This document shows positions 6,499-14,046 of a stretch of DNA of 22,168 nucleotides, piece after piece. A model generated the notes under the pieces. That model was given only the letters and a program-made list of their open reading frames with translations. It had not been told where the DNA came from and made no database searches. This stretch comes from Candidatus Gastranaerophilales bacterium. Its GTDB lineage: Bacteria > Cyanobacteriota > Vampirovibrionia > Gastranaerophilales > Gastranaerophilaceae. The stretch lies in contig UNSJ01000033.1 of NCBI GenBank assembly GCA_900548405.1, positions 1-22,168 on the forward strand, given 5' to 3'. How positions within the stretch are numbered: the stretch's first letter is position 1; each line of letters starts with the position of its first letter. A program made the translations under genes and the position numbers.

Positions 6499-7473
6499 TT
6501 ACAAAGAGGCGGAAGCCTCTTTTTTATTGTCAGCGGAAAGCTCTTTTATAATTTCTTTAATCTCATCGGACACATCTTCAGGAGATGAAATATTTTCTTT
6601 TACAAGCTCTGCAAATTCGGATTTTTTAAATTCATGCAGCCCTCTGTGTTTGAAAAATTCTTCTAAAAATGCCACTTTTGATGAGCTTTGTGATAAGTTC
6701 TCAATCGGTGCAAGCGAAATATTTTGTGTTGCATAGTTCAAAGTTTTAGTTATCAATGAATCAGGCAGCAAATCTTCAAACTCTCCGCTTTTAAGCAAGT
6801 GAATTTTATCAATCTCACGCATACGCGGTTTTATTTCACGAAGGTTTTCTTCAGCATCGTTATCTAAAAGTATAAACACAGGTATTTTCAAAGAATCAGC
6901 AAAATTATAAAAATATTTTACAACCTGATTTTTGCCTCCGGCTGATATAATGTAAATCCCATGCTCTTTAAAGTTGTAACCGCAAAGCCTTGCAAATTCG
7001 GGCAGTAAAGTTTCTTCTGTAATCCCCTCGCATAGAAGTATCTTTTTAACAGGAAATCCGTATGAATTATTTTGAGGAGATGTATCATTTAATGTCTTAA
7101 GCCATTTAAGGTTATCAGCAATATCATTTGATAATAATTTTATTGCAGCTTCATAATTAATTTTATTTTTTAAAAGTTTTTGAGTGTTTGCATCCAGCTT
7201 AAATACAGAATTTTCATAATCGTAAAGCCGCTGGTTTATTAAATAATTACCTGTTGATTTTTCAAGAGATGAATTTATAATACATTCTGCATAATTTTTA
7301 ATTGTTTCATAATCCAATTCATCCAGCTCTGATTTTTTATATTTAGGTTCAATAAGATTGTTGGTGATTATATCTTTAAAAACCCTTAAATACTTTGTTT
7401 CGGTATCTTTAAATCTTGTCAGTCTGTCTATTGAAATTATAAGTTGTTCTTCTGTGAGCGGTTTAATCTTCAA
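6499..7473 (-). CDS. Stand-alone TOPRIM-domain protein (OLD-type TOPRIM, no ATPase)
   Basis: Residues about 143-240 form a TOPRIM fold: ILLCEGITEETLLPEFARLCG (catalytic glutamate E149), SAGGKNQVVKYFYNF, FILLDNDAE (DxD acidic pair D204 and D206), and GEFEDLLPD near 230. This pattern resembles the TOPRIM nuclease domain of OLD-family proteins, but residues 1-140 contain no Walker A or ABC ATPase features and are mostly helical and charged. The start chosen is TTG at 7471-7473, with a weak GGGATT upstream; no ATG is available nearby. The final codons (KEASASL) coincide with the terminator of the convergent flagellar operon. Nuclease or nucleic-acid processing activity is inferred; a role in defence is possible but has no support from the neighbours. 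Confidence 0.75.
   Translation of the reverse strand: MKIKPLTEEQLIISIDRLTRFKDTETKYLRVFKDIITNNLIEPKYKKSELDELDYETIKNYAECIINSSLEKSTGNYLINQRLYDYENSVFKLDANTQKLLKNKINYEAAIKLLSNDIADNLKWLKTLNDTSPQNNSYGFPVKKILLCEGITEETLLPEFARLCGYNFKEHGIYIISAGGKNQVVKYFYNFADSLKIPVFILLDNDAEENLREIKPRMREIDKIHLLKSGEFEDLLPDSLITKTLNYATQNISLAPIENLSQSSSKVAFLEEFFKHRGLHEFKKSEFAELVKENISSPEDVSDEIKEIIKELSADNKKEASASL
6503..6525 (+). terminator. Terminator of the flagellar operon, embedded in a convergent gene
   Basis: AAAGAGGC (6503-6510) pairs with GCCTCTTT (6515-6522) around a GGAA loop, and T's continue to 6525. It lies within the last codons of the minus-strand TOPRIM gene, whose stop is at 6499-6501. The T-run exists only on the + strand. 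Confidence 0.85.
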
Positions 7474-7574
7474 AATACTTAATCCCTATTGTAACATTTA
7501 TTAATTATATTATACTGGATATGGCAATTTTTTTTATGTTTGTTTTTTTACTATAATAGTAGTGGAGTGGAATT

Positions 7575-8954
7575 GTGTACCCGGTAAATTTAAATAATCA
7601 GCAGTATAGTAATTATAACACACCTAAATCGGTTAAGGCTACAAAGGTTGAAAACAGTGCACCGGTTCAGGCAAAACATACTTCGTTTACTTCTAATCCT
7701 ATTATGACACAAATTCCGTTTAATCCGACTTTGACAGCTTCACGTCTTAGAACTGAGCTTTCTTCAAAGGATGAGAAAAACAAGTATAATACTCTTACTA
7801 AAATTGCGGACAGGGATACAAAAAAACAGCTTAATATTCTGTTAAAAACAGGTGTTTTATTAAATGCTGATTCCAATGATAATTCAACAACTCTTGATAA
7901 TTTATATAAAATAGCTACAACTCAGCGTGCTATGGGTTTAAATAACGGTGTGCTTCTAAAAGAAACGGTTTCTACAATAATTGATCCGCACACAATTACT
8001 CAGCAGTTTGGTAATATTCCTCCTCAATATGCAGATAAAGTTGCAGCGATTGCAAAAGAGCATGCCAACGAGGTTAATGTTGAACATTCAGGAACTTGTG
8101 TAGCTTCAAGTATAGAATTTAATCTGGCTCAAAAACATCCGGCAGAATTTGCAAGATTTGCAGAAGGGCTAAGCTCTCCAAACATGGCTGTTCAAAAAAA
8201 TATCAAACTGAATAACCTGGCAGATAATACTCTTGATGCGATATGGCTTTTAAATGCGTTTGAAATACCGTATGAAGCTAAAGATTTTGATACTGCAAAA
8301 TTAACATTTGCACCTGATAAAAACGCAATAATAAGAGCACATATTCAAACAGTAGATAAAGATAAACTTGAACGTTCATCTCTGGATGTATTAATGCAGT
8401 CAACATTTATGCAGGTGGGTTCACAGCAATCTTATGATTCGTTAACCGATAAACGTGCAGGCAAGTTTAATCAAAATGATAAAGGATTAATTGAATTTGA
8501 AAAGACATTTACGGAATCTGTTGTTGAAGATAAAAATAAAATTTCGGTAACTTATCAGACTGTGGATGAAAATGCAAGACTTACTGGTTATGAAACTGAT
8601 TTCAATACAATGAAAAAACAAATAACCGATGCATTAAACTTAGGTGAAAACGTAATTATCGGATATACACAGGTTGATAGCAATAATACAATTATTAACG
8701 GACATGAAATTACAATTATCGGCGTTAAAAATGATAAAAACGGTAAATTAATCTTTGTTTGTAATGATACCGATGATAATGTATCAAAACCGATTGAATA
8801 TTCAGAAGACTATCTGCTTCCGAAAATTCACCACGCAGCGCTTCCTCAATCAGTCGTTGCAAATGATGTCAACCTTGTAGAAAACTGGGTTGAAGGACTT
8901 AAAACTTATAAGGAATTAAAGAAACAAGCTCAAAATACGCAATTGGCAGCTTAA
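7575..8954 (+). CDS. Papain/C39-fold-like putative cysteine peptidase with no signal peptide
   Basis: I do not recognise a named family. The N-terminal 50 residues are Asn/Gln/Pro-rich and disordered, with no hydrophobic segment. A candidate catalytic cysteine lies in EHSGTCVASSIEFNLAQKHP (C175), followed by a helix, as in papain-like and C39 folds. Much later come INGHEITIIGVKNDKNGKLIFVCNDTDDN, with H377 before a strand pair and N397/D398 as the third member. This Cys...His...Asn/Asp order is the circularly unpermuted papain layout. The C-terminus is helical. Start is GTG at 7575 with GTGGAG 7 nt upstream; a TATAAT is at 7552-7557. Whether it is a peptidase, transglutaminase-like or an inactive relative cannot be decided here. 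It is followed by a phosphoesterase with a similar N-terminal design. Confidence 0.6.
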   Translation: MYPVNLNNQQYSNYNTPKSVKATKVENSAPVQAKHTSFTSNPIMTQIPFNPTLTASRLRTELSSKDEKNKYNTLTKIADRDTKKQLNILLKTGVLLNADSNDNSTTLDNLYKIATTQRAMGLNNGVLLKETVSTIIDPHTITQQFGNIPPQYADKVAAIAKEHANEVNVEHSGTCVASSIEFNLAQKHPAEFARFAEGLSSPNMAVQKNIKLNNLADNTLDAIWLLNAFEIPYEAKDFDTAKLTFAPDKNAIIRAHIQTVDKDKLERSSLDVLMQSTFMQVGSQQSYDSLTDKRAGKFNQNDKGLIEFEKTFTESVVEDKNKISVTYQTVDENARLTGYETDFNTMKKQITDALNLGENVIIGYTQVDSNNTIINGHEITIIGVKNDKNGKLIFVCNDTDDNVSKPIEYSEDYLLPKIHHAALPQSVVANDVNLVENWVEGLKTYKELKKQAQNTQLAA

Positions 8955-8980
8955 TGTTCTTTAACATTGAGCTCTTTTTT
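8953..8980 (+). terminator. Weak possible terminator
   Basis: AATGTT (8953-8958) and AACATT (8963-8968) form a 6-bp AT-rich stem over the stop codon. The T6 run starts 6 nt further on, so termination may be inefficient and the next gene could be partly co-transcribed. Confidence 0.35.
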
Positions 8981-9033
8981 AGCAAAAAAAATCTTGATGT
9001 TATTTAATAGTAATAATAGAAGGTGAAAAAAAT

Positions 9034-10707
9034 ATGAATTTAATGATAAACGGGTTACCTAAGATAAACTTTAAGGCTGCTCAGCCAATTTCTGCGGGAA
9101 CAAATCAAATGCCTCAAGCTAATCAGGCTCCTGTAACAGAACCATTGAAAGAAGATACATTTACCAAAACAAATTCAACCCAGGCTCCTGTTTATTCTCA
9201 GCCGTCAGTAACTAAAGCTCCAGAATATCCAAAACCTGCTTCTACTGTTGAAACAAGTATTTTTTATATAAATGATAATCACGGTCGAATAGGTAATATG
9301 GCTAGAATTTATTCGGCTAAAAAAGTATATGATTCTGTAAACAGTAACAGTACGGCAGACAAACTTGTCTTAGCAGCAGGTGATATATCTGCCGGAGCTG
9401 ATGAACATATTATAAAAGCAGCTAATGCTTATATGAACGGCTTAGGTGTTGAAGCTATATCTGACGGCAACCATGAATATGATGCCAATCCTGATGTAAT
9501 AGCTAAATCCAAAGAAAATGCAAAATTTAAAAGTTTAGGAATGAATTTACAAATTCCAAATGGAAATCCGTTAGAAAAAGTTATTGAAAAATCATTTGTT
9601 CTTGAAAAGAACGGTCATAAATACGGAATTATCGGTCTTGCTCCTCCTGATTTGCATGAAAGAATTCGAGACAATGAGTCAAGAAAACAGATTGGTGTAG
9701 ATGAGTTTGAAAAAACCATAAAAGATGTTCAAAATCAGGTTGATGAATTTAACAAACAAGGTATTAATAAAATTATCCTTTTATCTCACTGCGGCTTATC
9801 TAAAGACCAGCGTATGGCAAAAGAAATATCAGGGATTGACGTTATAATAGGCGGTCATACTCACGATTTGCTTAAAGGTGTGGTTGAAAATGAAAACTTG
9901 TTCTATTCAAAATCAAATGAGCCTGTGATTATTACTCAAGGCGGAAAAGACGGAGAATATTTCGGTGACTTAAAACTTACCTGGGATAATGAAAAAGGAA
10001 CAATTATAAAAGTTCAAAATAATGTAATAAGTTCTCATGATTTCAAACGTAACAGGGTTTTAAAAGGTGTATTTGACCAGATTTTAGGTAAACCGGAACA
10101 TTTGGGTGAAATCAAATCAGCTTCGGGACCGACAAAAAACAGACTAATTGATCCTAACCCGAATGCATATTTTATTATGGATGCCGTAAGACACGAATTT
10201 GATACTGACTTGGCACTTATTAATGTAGGAAATGTACGCGGTTTCTTTGAAGCAGGTCCTGTTGATTCAAGACAGGTATTCGAAGTTGTTCCGTTAAAGA
10301 ACAATATGGTTAAGATGAAGCTTACAGAAAAAGAAGTTGTTGATGCATTGAAAAATGGTGCAAAATCATTTATTAATCCAGGAAATAAACCAAGTATCGT
10401 AATTCCTTCAGGATTAAAATATACAGTTACAAGAAACGGTGAAATAAAATCTGCAACTTTCATCGACAAAAACGGAAAAGAAACTCAAATAGATATTAAC
10501 AATCCTAATCCTAATAAAATTTATACCGTTGCAACAGATGACTTCTTTGCATCAGGCGGAGATAATCTAATATCAAATAAGATTGCAACAAATGAAATCG
10601 ATGAAAGATTTGACTATGATAAAGACAAACTTACTTGTGACTATATTAAAAAGTTAAATCAACCTATCGAAATTAAAGATGACGGAAGAATAACGGTTAT
10701 TGATTAG
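9034..10707 (+). CDS. 5'-nucleotidase/UshA-family metallophosphoesterase
   Basis: The N-terminal catalytic domain (about 74-335) has the calcineurin-like metal motifs in order: NDNHG (D81, H83), AAGD (D117), GNHE (145-148), SHCG (H252) and GGHTHD (273-278). The C-terminal substrate domain (about 360-545) has NVGNVRG, LKNNMV and FFASGGDN (504-511), the usual nucleotide-binding loops. Members hydrolyse 5'-nucleotides, UDP-sugars or 2',3'-cyclic nucleotides, normally in the periplasm. This protein has no hydrophobic signal peptide: residues 1-73 are a Pro/Gln/Thr-rich linker starting MNLMINGLPKINFKAA. RBS AGAAGGTG precedes the ATG. It ends tail to tail with the sigma-factor gene, the two stop codons overlapping. 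Family is secure; substrate and location are not. Confidence 0.9.
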   Translation: MNLMINGLPKINFKAAQPISAGTNQMPQANQAPVTEPLKEDTFTKTNSTQAPVYSQPSVTKAPEYPKPASTVETSIFYINDNHGRIGNMARIYSAKKVYDSVNSNSTADKLVLAAGDISAGADEHIIKAANAYMNGLGVEAISDGNHEYDANPDVIAKSKENAKFKSLGMNLQIPNGNPLEKVIEKSFVLEKNGHKYGIIGLAPPDLHERIRDNESRKQIGVDEFEKTIKDVQNQVDEFNKQGINKIILLSHCGLSKDQRMAKEISGIDVIIGGHTHDLLKGVVENENLFYSKSNEPVIITQGGKDGEYFGDLKLTWDNEKGTIIKVQNNVISSHDFKRNRVLKGVFDQILGKPEHLGEIKSASGPTKNRLIDPNPNAYFIMDAVRHEFDTDLALINVGNVRGFFEAGPVDSRQVFEVVPLKNNMVKMKLTEKEVVDALKNGAKSFINPGNKPSIVIPSGLKYTVTRNGEIKSATFIDKNGKETQIDINNPNPNKIYTVATDDFFASGGDNLISNKIATNEIDERFDYDKDKLTCDYIKKLNQPIEIKDDGRITVID

Positions 10708-11366
10708 TATCCGTATAAATCTTTAGAGTTCAGATATTCTTTAACTGTATTTAATGAAGCCTGAACAATACGTGTTACACGTGAAGATGAAAGACCAACC
10801 TGTTTGGCTATATCTTTAACCTGCATATTTCTGTAAAATCTGTATTCAACAACAGTTCTTTCTTTTGGAGGAAGCTTTGCAATAGCTTCTCTAATCATTC
10901 TGCCCATTTCTGAAATTTCTGCGCTTTCATCAGGCATGGCATGATTATCTTTCAAGAAATCAAACGGAGAATCGTTATCGCTTGCAGCTGCTGCAAGTCC
11001 GTCTATGGAAAGCACTGTTTCGTAAATAGCTTCACGAACTTTTGCTTTTTTCATATCCATTCCGTCAACTGCTTCTTCTTCTTCGTATTCTTCGTCAGGT
11101 TTATGTTTTAAAGAGTACCATTTATATCTTATTCTTAATTCGTTTCTTATTGCCCAGCGTACAGCCGTTGCAATATATGCAGCATTGTATCTTTCAAGCT
11201 GCTCGGGAGTTTTATTTTCAATAAGTACTTGAATCGCTATAATTCCGATAGAAACAAGTTCTTCATATTCAACCATGTGGGATGGAATACGTCTTTGTTC
11301 AACTTTAGCAACTTTTTGTACTATTTCTAAATATTCTTTTATTTTACTTTTGTTTTGCATAATCAT
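10704..11366 (-). CDS. fliA: FliA-like sigma-70 family RNA polymerase sigma factor
   Basis: Residues about 10-85 match sigma region 2 (YEELVSIGIIAIQVLIENK..., YIATAVRWAIRNELR), and the C-terminus is a region-4 helix-turn-helix: LPPKERTVVEYRFYRNMQVKDIAKQVGLSSSRVTRIVQASLNTVKEYL (165-212). The total, 220 residues, suits a sigma-28/FliA type, which directs late flagellar genes. An acidic stretch DEEYEEEEAVDGMD (91-104) sits in the linker after region 2 and is unusual. The gene follows flhB by 25 nt, supporting a flagellar role. No Shine-Dalgarno is visible; the start may be the ATG at 11366 or the second at 11360, both just below TATAAT-like hexamers. Its stop overlaps that of the convergent nucleotidase gene. 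Confidence 0.75.
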   Translation of the reverse strand: MIMQNKSKIKEYLEIVQKVAKVEQRRIPSHMVEYEELVSIGIIAIQVLIENKTPEQLERYNAAYIATAVRWAIRNELRIRYKWYSLKHKPDEEYEEEEAVDGMDMKKAKVREAIYETVLSIDGLAAAASDNDSPFDFLKDNHAMPDESAEISEMGRMIREAIAKLPPKERTVVEYRFYRNMQVKDIAKQVGLSSSRVTRIVQASLNTVKEYLNSKDLYGY

Positions 11367-11391
11367 GATTATAATTATAATATCATAGAAC

Positions 11392-12468
11392 TTATTTTAT
11401 TCTACCTTTATTTGTTGTATTTTTCAAGTTGTATACAAAAAGCAAAATTTCAGCGATGGCTTTGTACAGCTCAGGCGGAATTTGCTGGTTTAGATCTACC
11501 ATTTTATAGAGTGCACGTGCAACAGGAGCGTTTTCAATCACCGGAATGTTGTGTTCGCGTGCGATTTTAATGATTTTCTTTGCAATCAGTTCTGTGCCTT
11601 TTGCAATAAGCATAGGAGATGCCATTTCTTCTGCTTTATATTTAAGAGCACAAGCTATGTGAGTAGGGTTGGTTACAACAAAATCAGCATCAGGAACCGA
11701 ATCCATCATACCTTTTTGAAGCATTTGCATACGGCGCTGCCTGAGGGCTGCCTTTACGTTAGGATCACCTTCCGTGTTTTTGTATTCATCCTTAATTTCT
11801 TTAAAAGACATTTTTTGGTCTTTTAAAAACTTCCATTTAGTTACACCGTAATCTGCTGCAGAAATTACAAGGAAGGCAATGCAGGCTTTGAAGATAAAGT
11901 CTGTAATGAGTTTGCCGAATTCTATCATAACAGCGAAGTTATTATCAATTGCAGCAAGCATCAAGATACTTTCAATATGCTGCATATATACGCTGTAACC
12001 TATAAAGCCCAATAAAACTACTTTTACTATGTTTTTAAACAGTTCAAAAAGTGTTTTGACAGACATAATATTTTTAAAATATTTTGTCGGGTTCAATTTA
12101 TCAAGTTTGGGCATTAAAGGAGCTGTGGCAACAAGCGGACCTACCTGAATAAAATCTGCCATAATTGCTACGAACCACGCTACAAAAAGTATCGGTCCAA
12201 TAATTAATGCAGCGCATTTTATTGTAACTGTCATTATGTAAGTTGTTCCGACTTGCGATAGGTGTGCATTCGGTATCTGTTCATAAAGCAGTGTATAAAG
12301 CTGTATAATTTGATCCCAGACAAAAGGTGCAAGTCCGAAAATTACCGAAAATAAAATAAGCAGAGAAATAGCTGTTGAAAAATCTTTTGACTTTACAACC
12401 TGACCTTCTTTTCTTGCCTGCTCGAGTTTTCTCGGTGTGGCATCAAACTGTTTATCTTCATCACCCAT
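11392..12468 (-). CDS. flhB: Flagellar type III export gate protein FlhB
   Basis: The start reads FDATPRKLEQARKEGQVVKSKDF, the conserved FlhB/YscU opening. Four hydrophobic segments follow (about 31-51, 84-105, 139-162, 187-206). After them come the conserved linker (KWKFLKDQKMSFKEIKDEYKNTEGDP) and the cytoplasmic autocleavage domain with NPTH at 267-270; FlhB cleaves itself between N and P as part of the substrate-specificity switch. Length, 358, is normal. The ATG at 12466-12468 has AAAGGA 8 nt upstream. It follows deoC on the same strand with a 32-nt gap holding its own -10-like element, and precedes the sigma gene by 25 nt. It should act with the FliJ- and FliK-like proteins encoded 6 kb away. 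Confidence 0.93.
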   Translation of the reverse strand: MGDEDKQFDATPRKLEQARKEGQVVKSKDFSTAISLLILFSVIFGLAPFVWDQIIQLYTLLYEQIPNAHLSQVGTTYIMTVTIKCAALIIGPILFVAWFVAIMADFIQVGPLVATAPLMPKLDKLNPTKYFKNIMSVKTLFELFKNIVKVVLLGFIGYSVYMQHIESILMLAAIDNNFAVMIEFGKLITDFIFKACIAFLVISAADYGVTKWKFLKDQKMSFKEIKDEYKNTEGDPNVKAALRQRRMQMLQKGMMDSVPDADFVVTNPTHIACALKYKAEEMASPMLIAKGTELIAKKIIKIAREHNIPVIENAPVARALYKMVDLNQQIPPELYKAIAEILLFVYNLKNTTNKGRIK

Positions 12469-12488
12469 CTGCTATTCCTTTAATGAAT

Positions 12489-12497
12489 ATTATAGCA
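12489..12497 (-). promoter_or_regulatory. Extended -10 promoter candidate for flhB
   Basis: On the minus strand the gap between deoC and flhB reads TGCTATAAT, an extended -10 (TGn plus perfect TATAAT), about 20 nt before the flhB start codon. No good -35 is present, as is common for extended -10 promoters. It would uncouple flhB and the sigma gene from metF-deoC. Confidence 0.45.
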
Positions 12498-12500
12498 TGG

Positions 12501-13154
12501 TCAAGAATTTATGATTTTTACTCCTGAACTTGTTCCTAATCTTTCAGCACCTGCTTCAAGCATTTTTATTGCTGCTTCTTTATCTCTGATTCCGCCCGAT
12601 GCTTTTACTCTCAAACCATACGGAGAAACTGTTTCATACATTAATTTAACATCTTCGGCTTTAGCACCTGTACCGTTTTTTACAAAACCTGTTGAAGTTT
12701 TTACAAAATCAGCTTTTGCTTCAATGCACAACTCACAGGCTTTTTTAATTTCGTCTTTTTCAAGTAAATCAGTTTCTAAAATTACTTTTAACGGTTTGTC
12801 TTTGCAGGCTGCTTTAACTGTTTTTATGTCATTGATGATAAATTCATAATCTTTGTCCTTTAGTTTAGAAACATTAATTACCATATCAACTTCATCAGCG
12901 CCGTCTGCAACTGCCTTTGAAGTTTCATATGCTTTTACATCACTTCTGTTAGCTCCAAGTGGAAAACCAACAACAGTAACAATTTTTACATCACTGTCTT
13001 TTAAATTTTGTTTAGCAAGGCTTACATACAAAGGATTTACACAAACTCCCAAGAAATTATGTTCTTTTGCTTCATCAAAAAGTTTTATAAAATCTTCTTT
13101 TTTTGCATCTTGTTTTAGCAAAGTGTGCTCAATGTGTTTGTTTAAATTTTCCAT
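12501..13154 (-). CDS. deoC: Deoxyribose-phosphate aldolase
   Basis: DeoC splits 2-deoxy-D-ribose 5-phosphate into glyceraldehyde 3-phosphate and acetaldehyde in deoxynucleoside catabolism; cytoplasmic. The 217-residue protein has the family marks: IEHTLLK at the start, VTVVGFPLGA (59-68), DEVDMVIN (87-94, with D90), ADFVKTSTGF with the Schiff-base lysine K152, and VKASGGI with K184. Length is typical of the short bacterial form. The ATG has a GGGGG-type RBS 5 nt upstream. It is 9 nt downstream of metF on the same strand and probably shares its transcript; the pairing is not a standard pathway pairing. Confidence 0.96.
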   Translation of the reverse strand: MENLNKHIEHTLLKQDAKKEDFIKLFDEAKEHNFLGVCVNPLYVSLAKQNLKDSDVKIVTVVGFPLGANRSDVKAYETSKAVADGADEVDMVINVSKLKDKDYEFIINDIKTVKAACKDKPLKVILETDLLEKDEIKKACELCIEAKADFVKTSTGFVKNGTGAKAEDVKLMYETVSPYGLRVKASGGIRDKEAAIKMLEAGAERLGTSSGVKIINS

Positions 13155-13163
13155 TTTTCCCCC

Positions 13164-14003
13164 TTATAATATGTTATTTAAAATTTGTGATGTTGAATAA
13201 GATTTATTCAATGTGAAGAAATGCAATCCCATTACATTGTTATTGATTAATTCTTCGCATTGTTTTGATGCGTATTCAATACCGAGCTCAGTCATTGATT
13301 TTGAATCCTCTTTATATTTATTAATTTTTGTTTGAAGGTTTTCAGGTATTGCCACTCTTGCAAGCGATGTCATTTTTACAATTTGTTTATAGCTTTTTAT
13401 TGGCATTATTCCCGCAATTATCGGAATATTTATTCCTTCATTTCTTACAAGTTGTACATATTCAAAGAATTTATTGTTATCGAAAAATAACTGTGTAAAA
13501 ATTGCATCAGCTCCTGCTTCAACTTTTTTCTTAAGGTTTATGATATCAGATTTTATATCAGGGCTTTCAACATGTCCTTCGGGGTAACCTGCAACACCTA
13601 TTGATAAATTTGTTTTTGCTTTTATATAATTTACAAGTTCATTGGCGTAATTGAAATCATAGTGGCGAAGTTCCGTGTTTTCGGGAATGTCGCCGCGTAA
13701 AGCCAGAATGTTTTCTATGCCTATATTTTCTATTTCTTTTAATCCTTCTTCAACACTTTTTTTGCTGCTTGTAATACAAGTAAAATGAGGCATAACATTT
13801 ATACCTAGATTTTGAATATCTTTAAGCAGTTCAAAAGATTTGTTCTCTTTTCCGCCAGCTCCGCATGTTAGAGAAATAAATGCCGGGTTATATTTATTTA
13901 ATATTGTAATTTCTTCTAAAAGCTTTGCTTCATCATCCTTTTGGGGGAAAACTTCAAACGAAATAACTGTTTTATTATTGTTATAAATCTCTCTCAACTT
14001 CAT
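13164..14003 (-). CDS. metF: Methylenetetrahydrofolate reductase
   Basis: MetF reduces 5,10-methylene-THF to 5-methyl-THF using FAD and NAD(P)H, supplying methyl groups for methionine. The 279-residue barrel shows ISFEVFPQKDD (E17, the catalytic glutamate position), ISLTCGAGG, HFTC, ILALRGD (flavin loop, D105), GVAGYPEGH and FTQLFFD (169-175). The frame is open 125 codons further upstream, but that part is low-quality hydrophobic sequence overlapping the divergent membrane gene, so the ATG at 14001-14003 is chosen because homology starts there. A TATAAT at 14010-14015 on this strand puts the expected transcription start on the A of this ATG, so the mRNA may be leaderless. Confidence 0.95.
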   Translation of the reverse strand: MKLREIYNNNKTVISFEVFPQKDDEAKLLEEITILNKYNPAFISLTCGAGGKENKSFELLKDIQNLGINVMPHFTCITSSKKSVEEGLKEIENIGIENILALRGDIPENTELRHYDFNYANELVNYIKAKTNLSIGVAGYPEGHVESPDIKSDIINLKKKVEAGADAIFTQLFFDNNKFFEYVQLVRNEGINIPIIAGIMPIKSYKQIVKMTSLARVAIPENLQTKINKYKEDSKSMTELGIEYASKQCEELINNNVMGLHFFTLNKSYSTSQILNNIL

Positions 14004-14046
14004 AAACAGATTATAACATGAATTTTTGATATATAATTTAATAAGT
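14004..14046. promoter_or_regulatory. 43-bp divergent promoter region for metF and the HPP-like gene
   Basis: Only 43 bp separate two divergent start codons. Minus-strand TATAAT (14010-14015) lies 6 nt before the metF ATG; plus-strand TATAAT (14032-14037) lies 9 nt before the ATG at 14047. Neither start has a Shine-Dalgarno. With usual -10 to +1 spacing the leaders would be 0 and about 3 nt. -35 boxes are not convincing. Confidence 0.5.

Noticed and set aside
10035..10469. 144-codon antisense ORF inside the nucleotidase gene
   Set aside because: It lies fully opposite a conserved catalytic protein and has no recognisable features.
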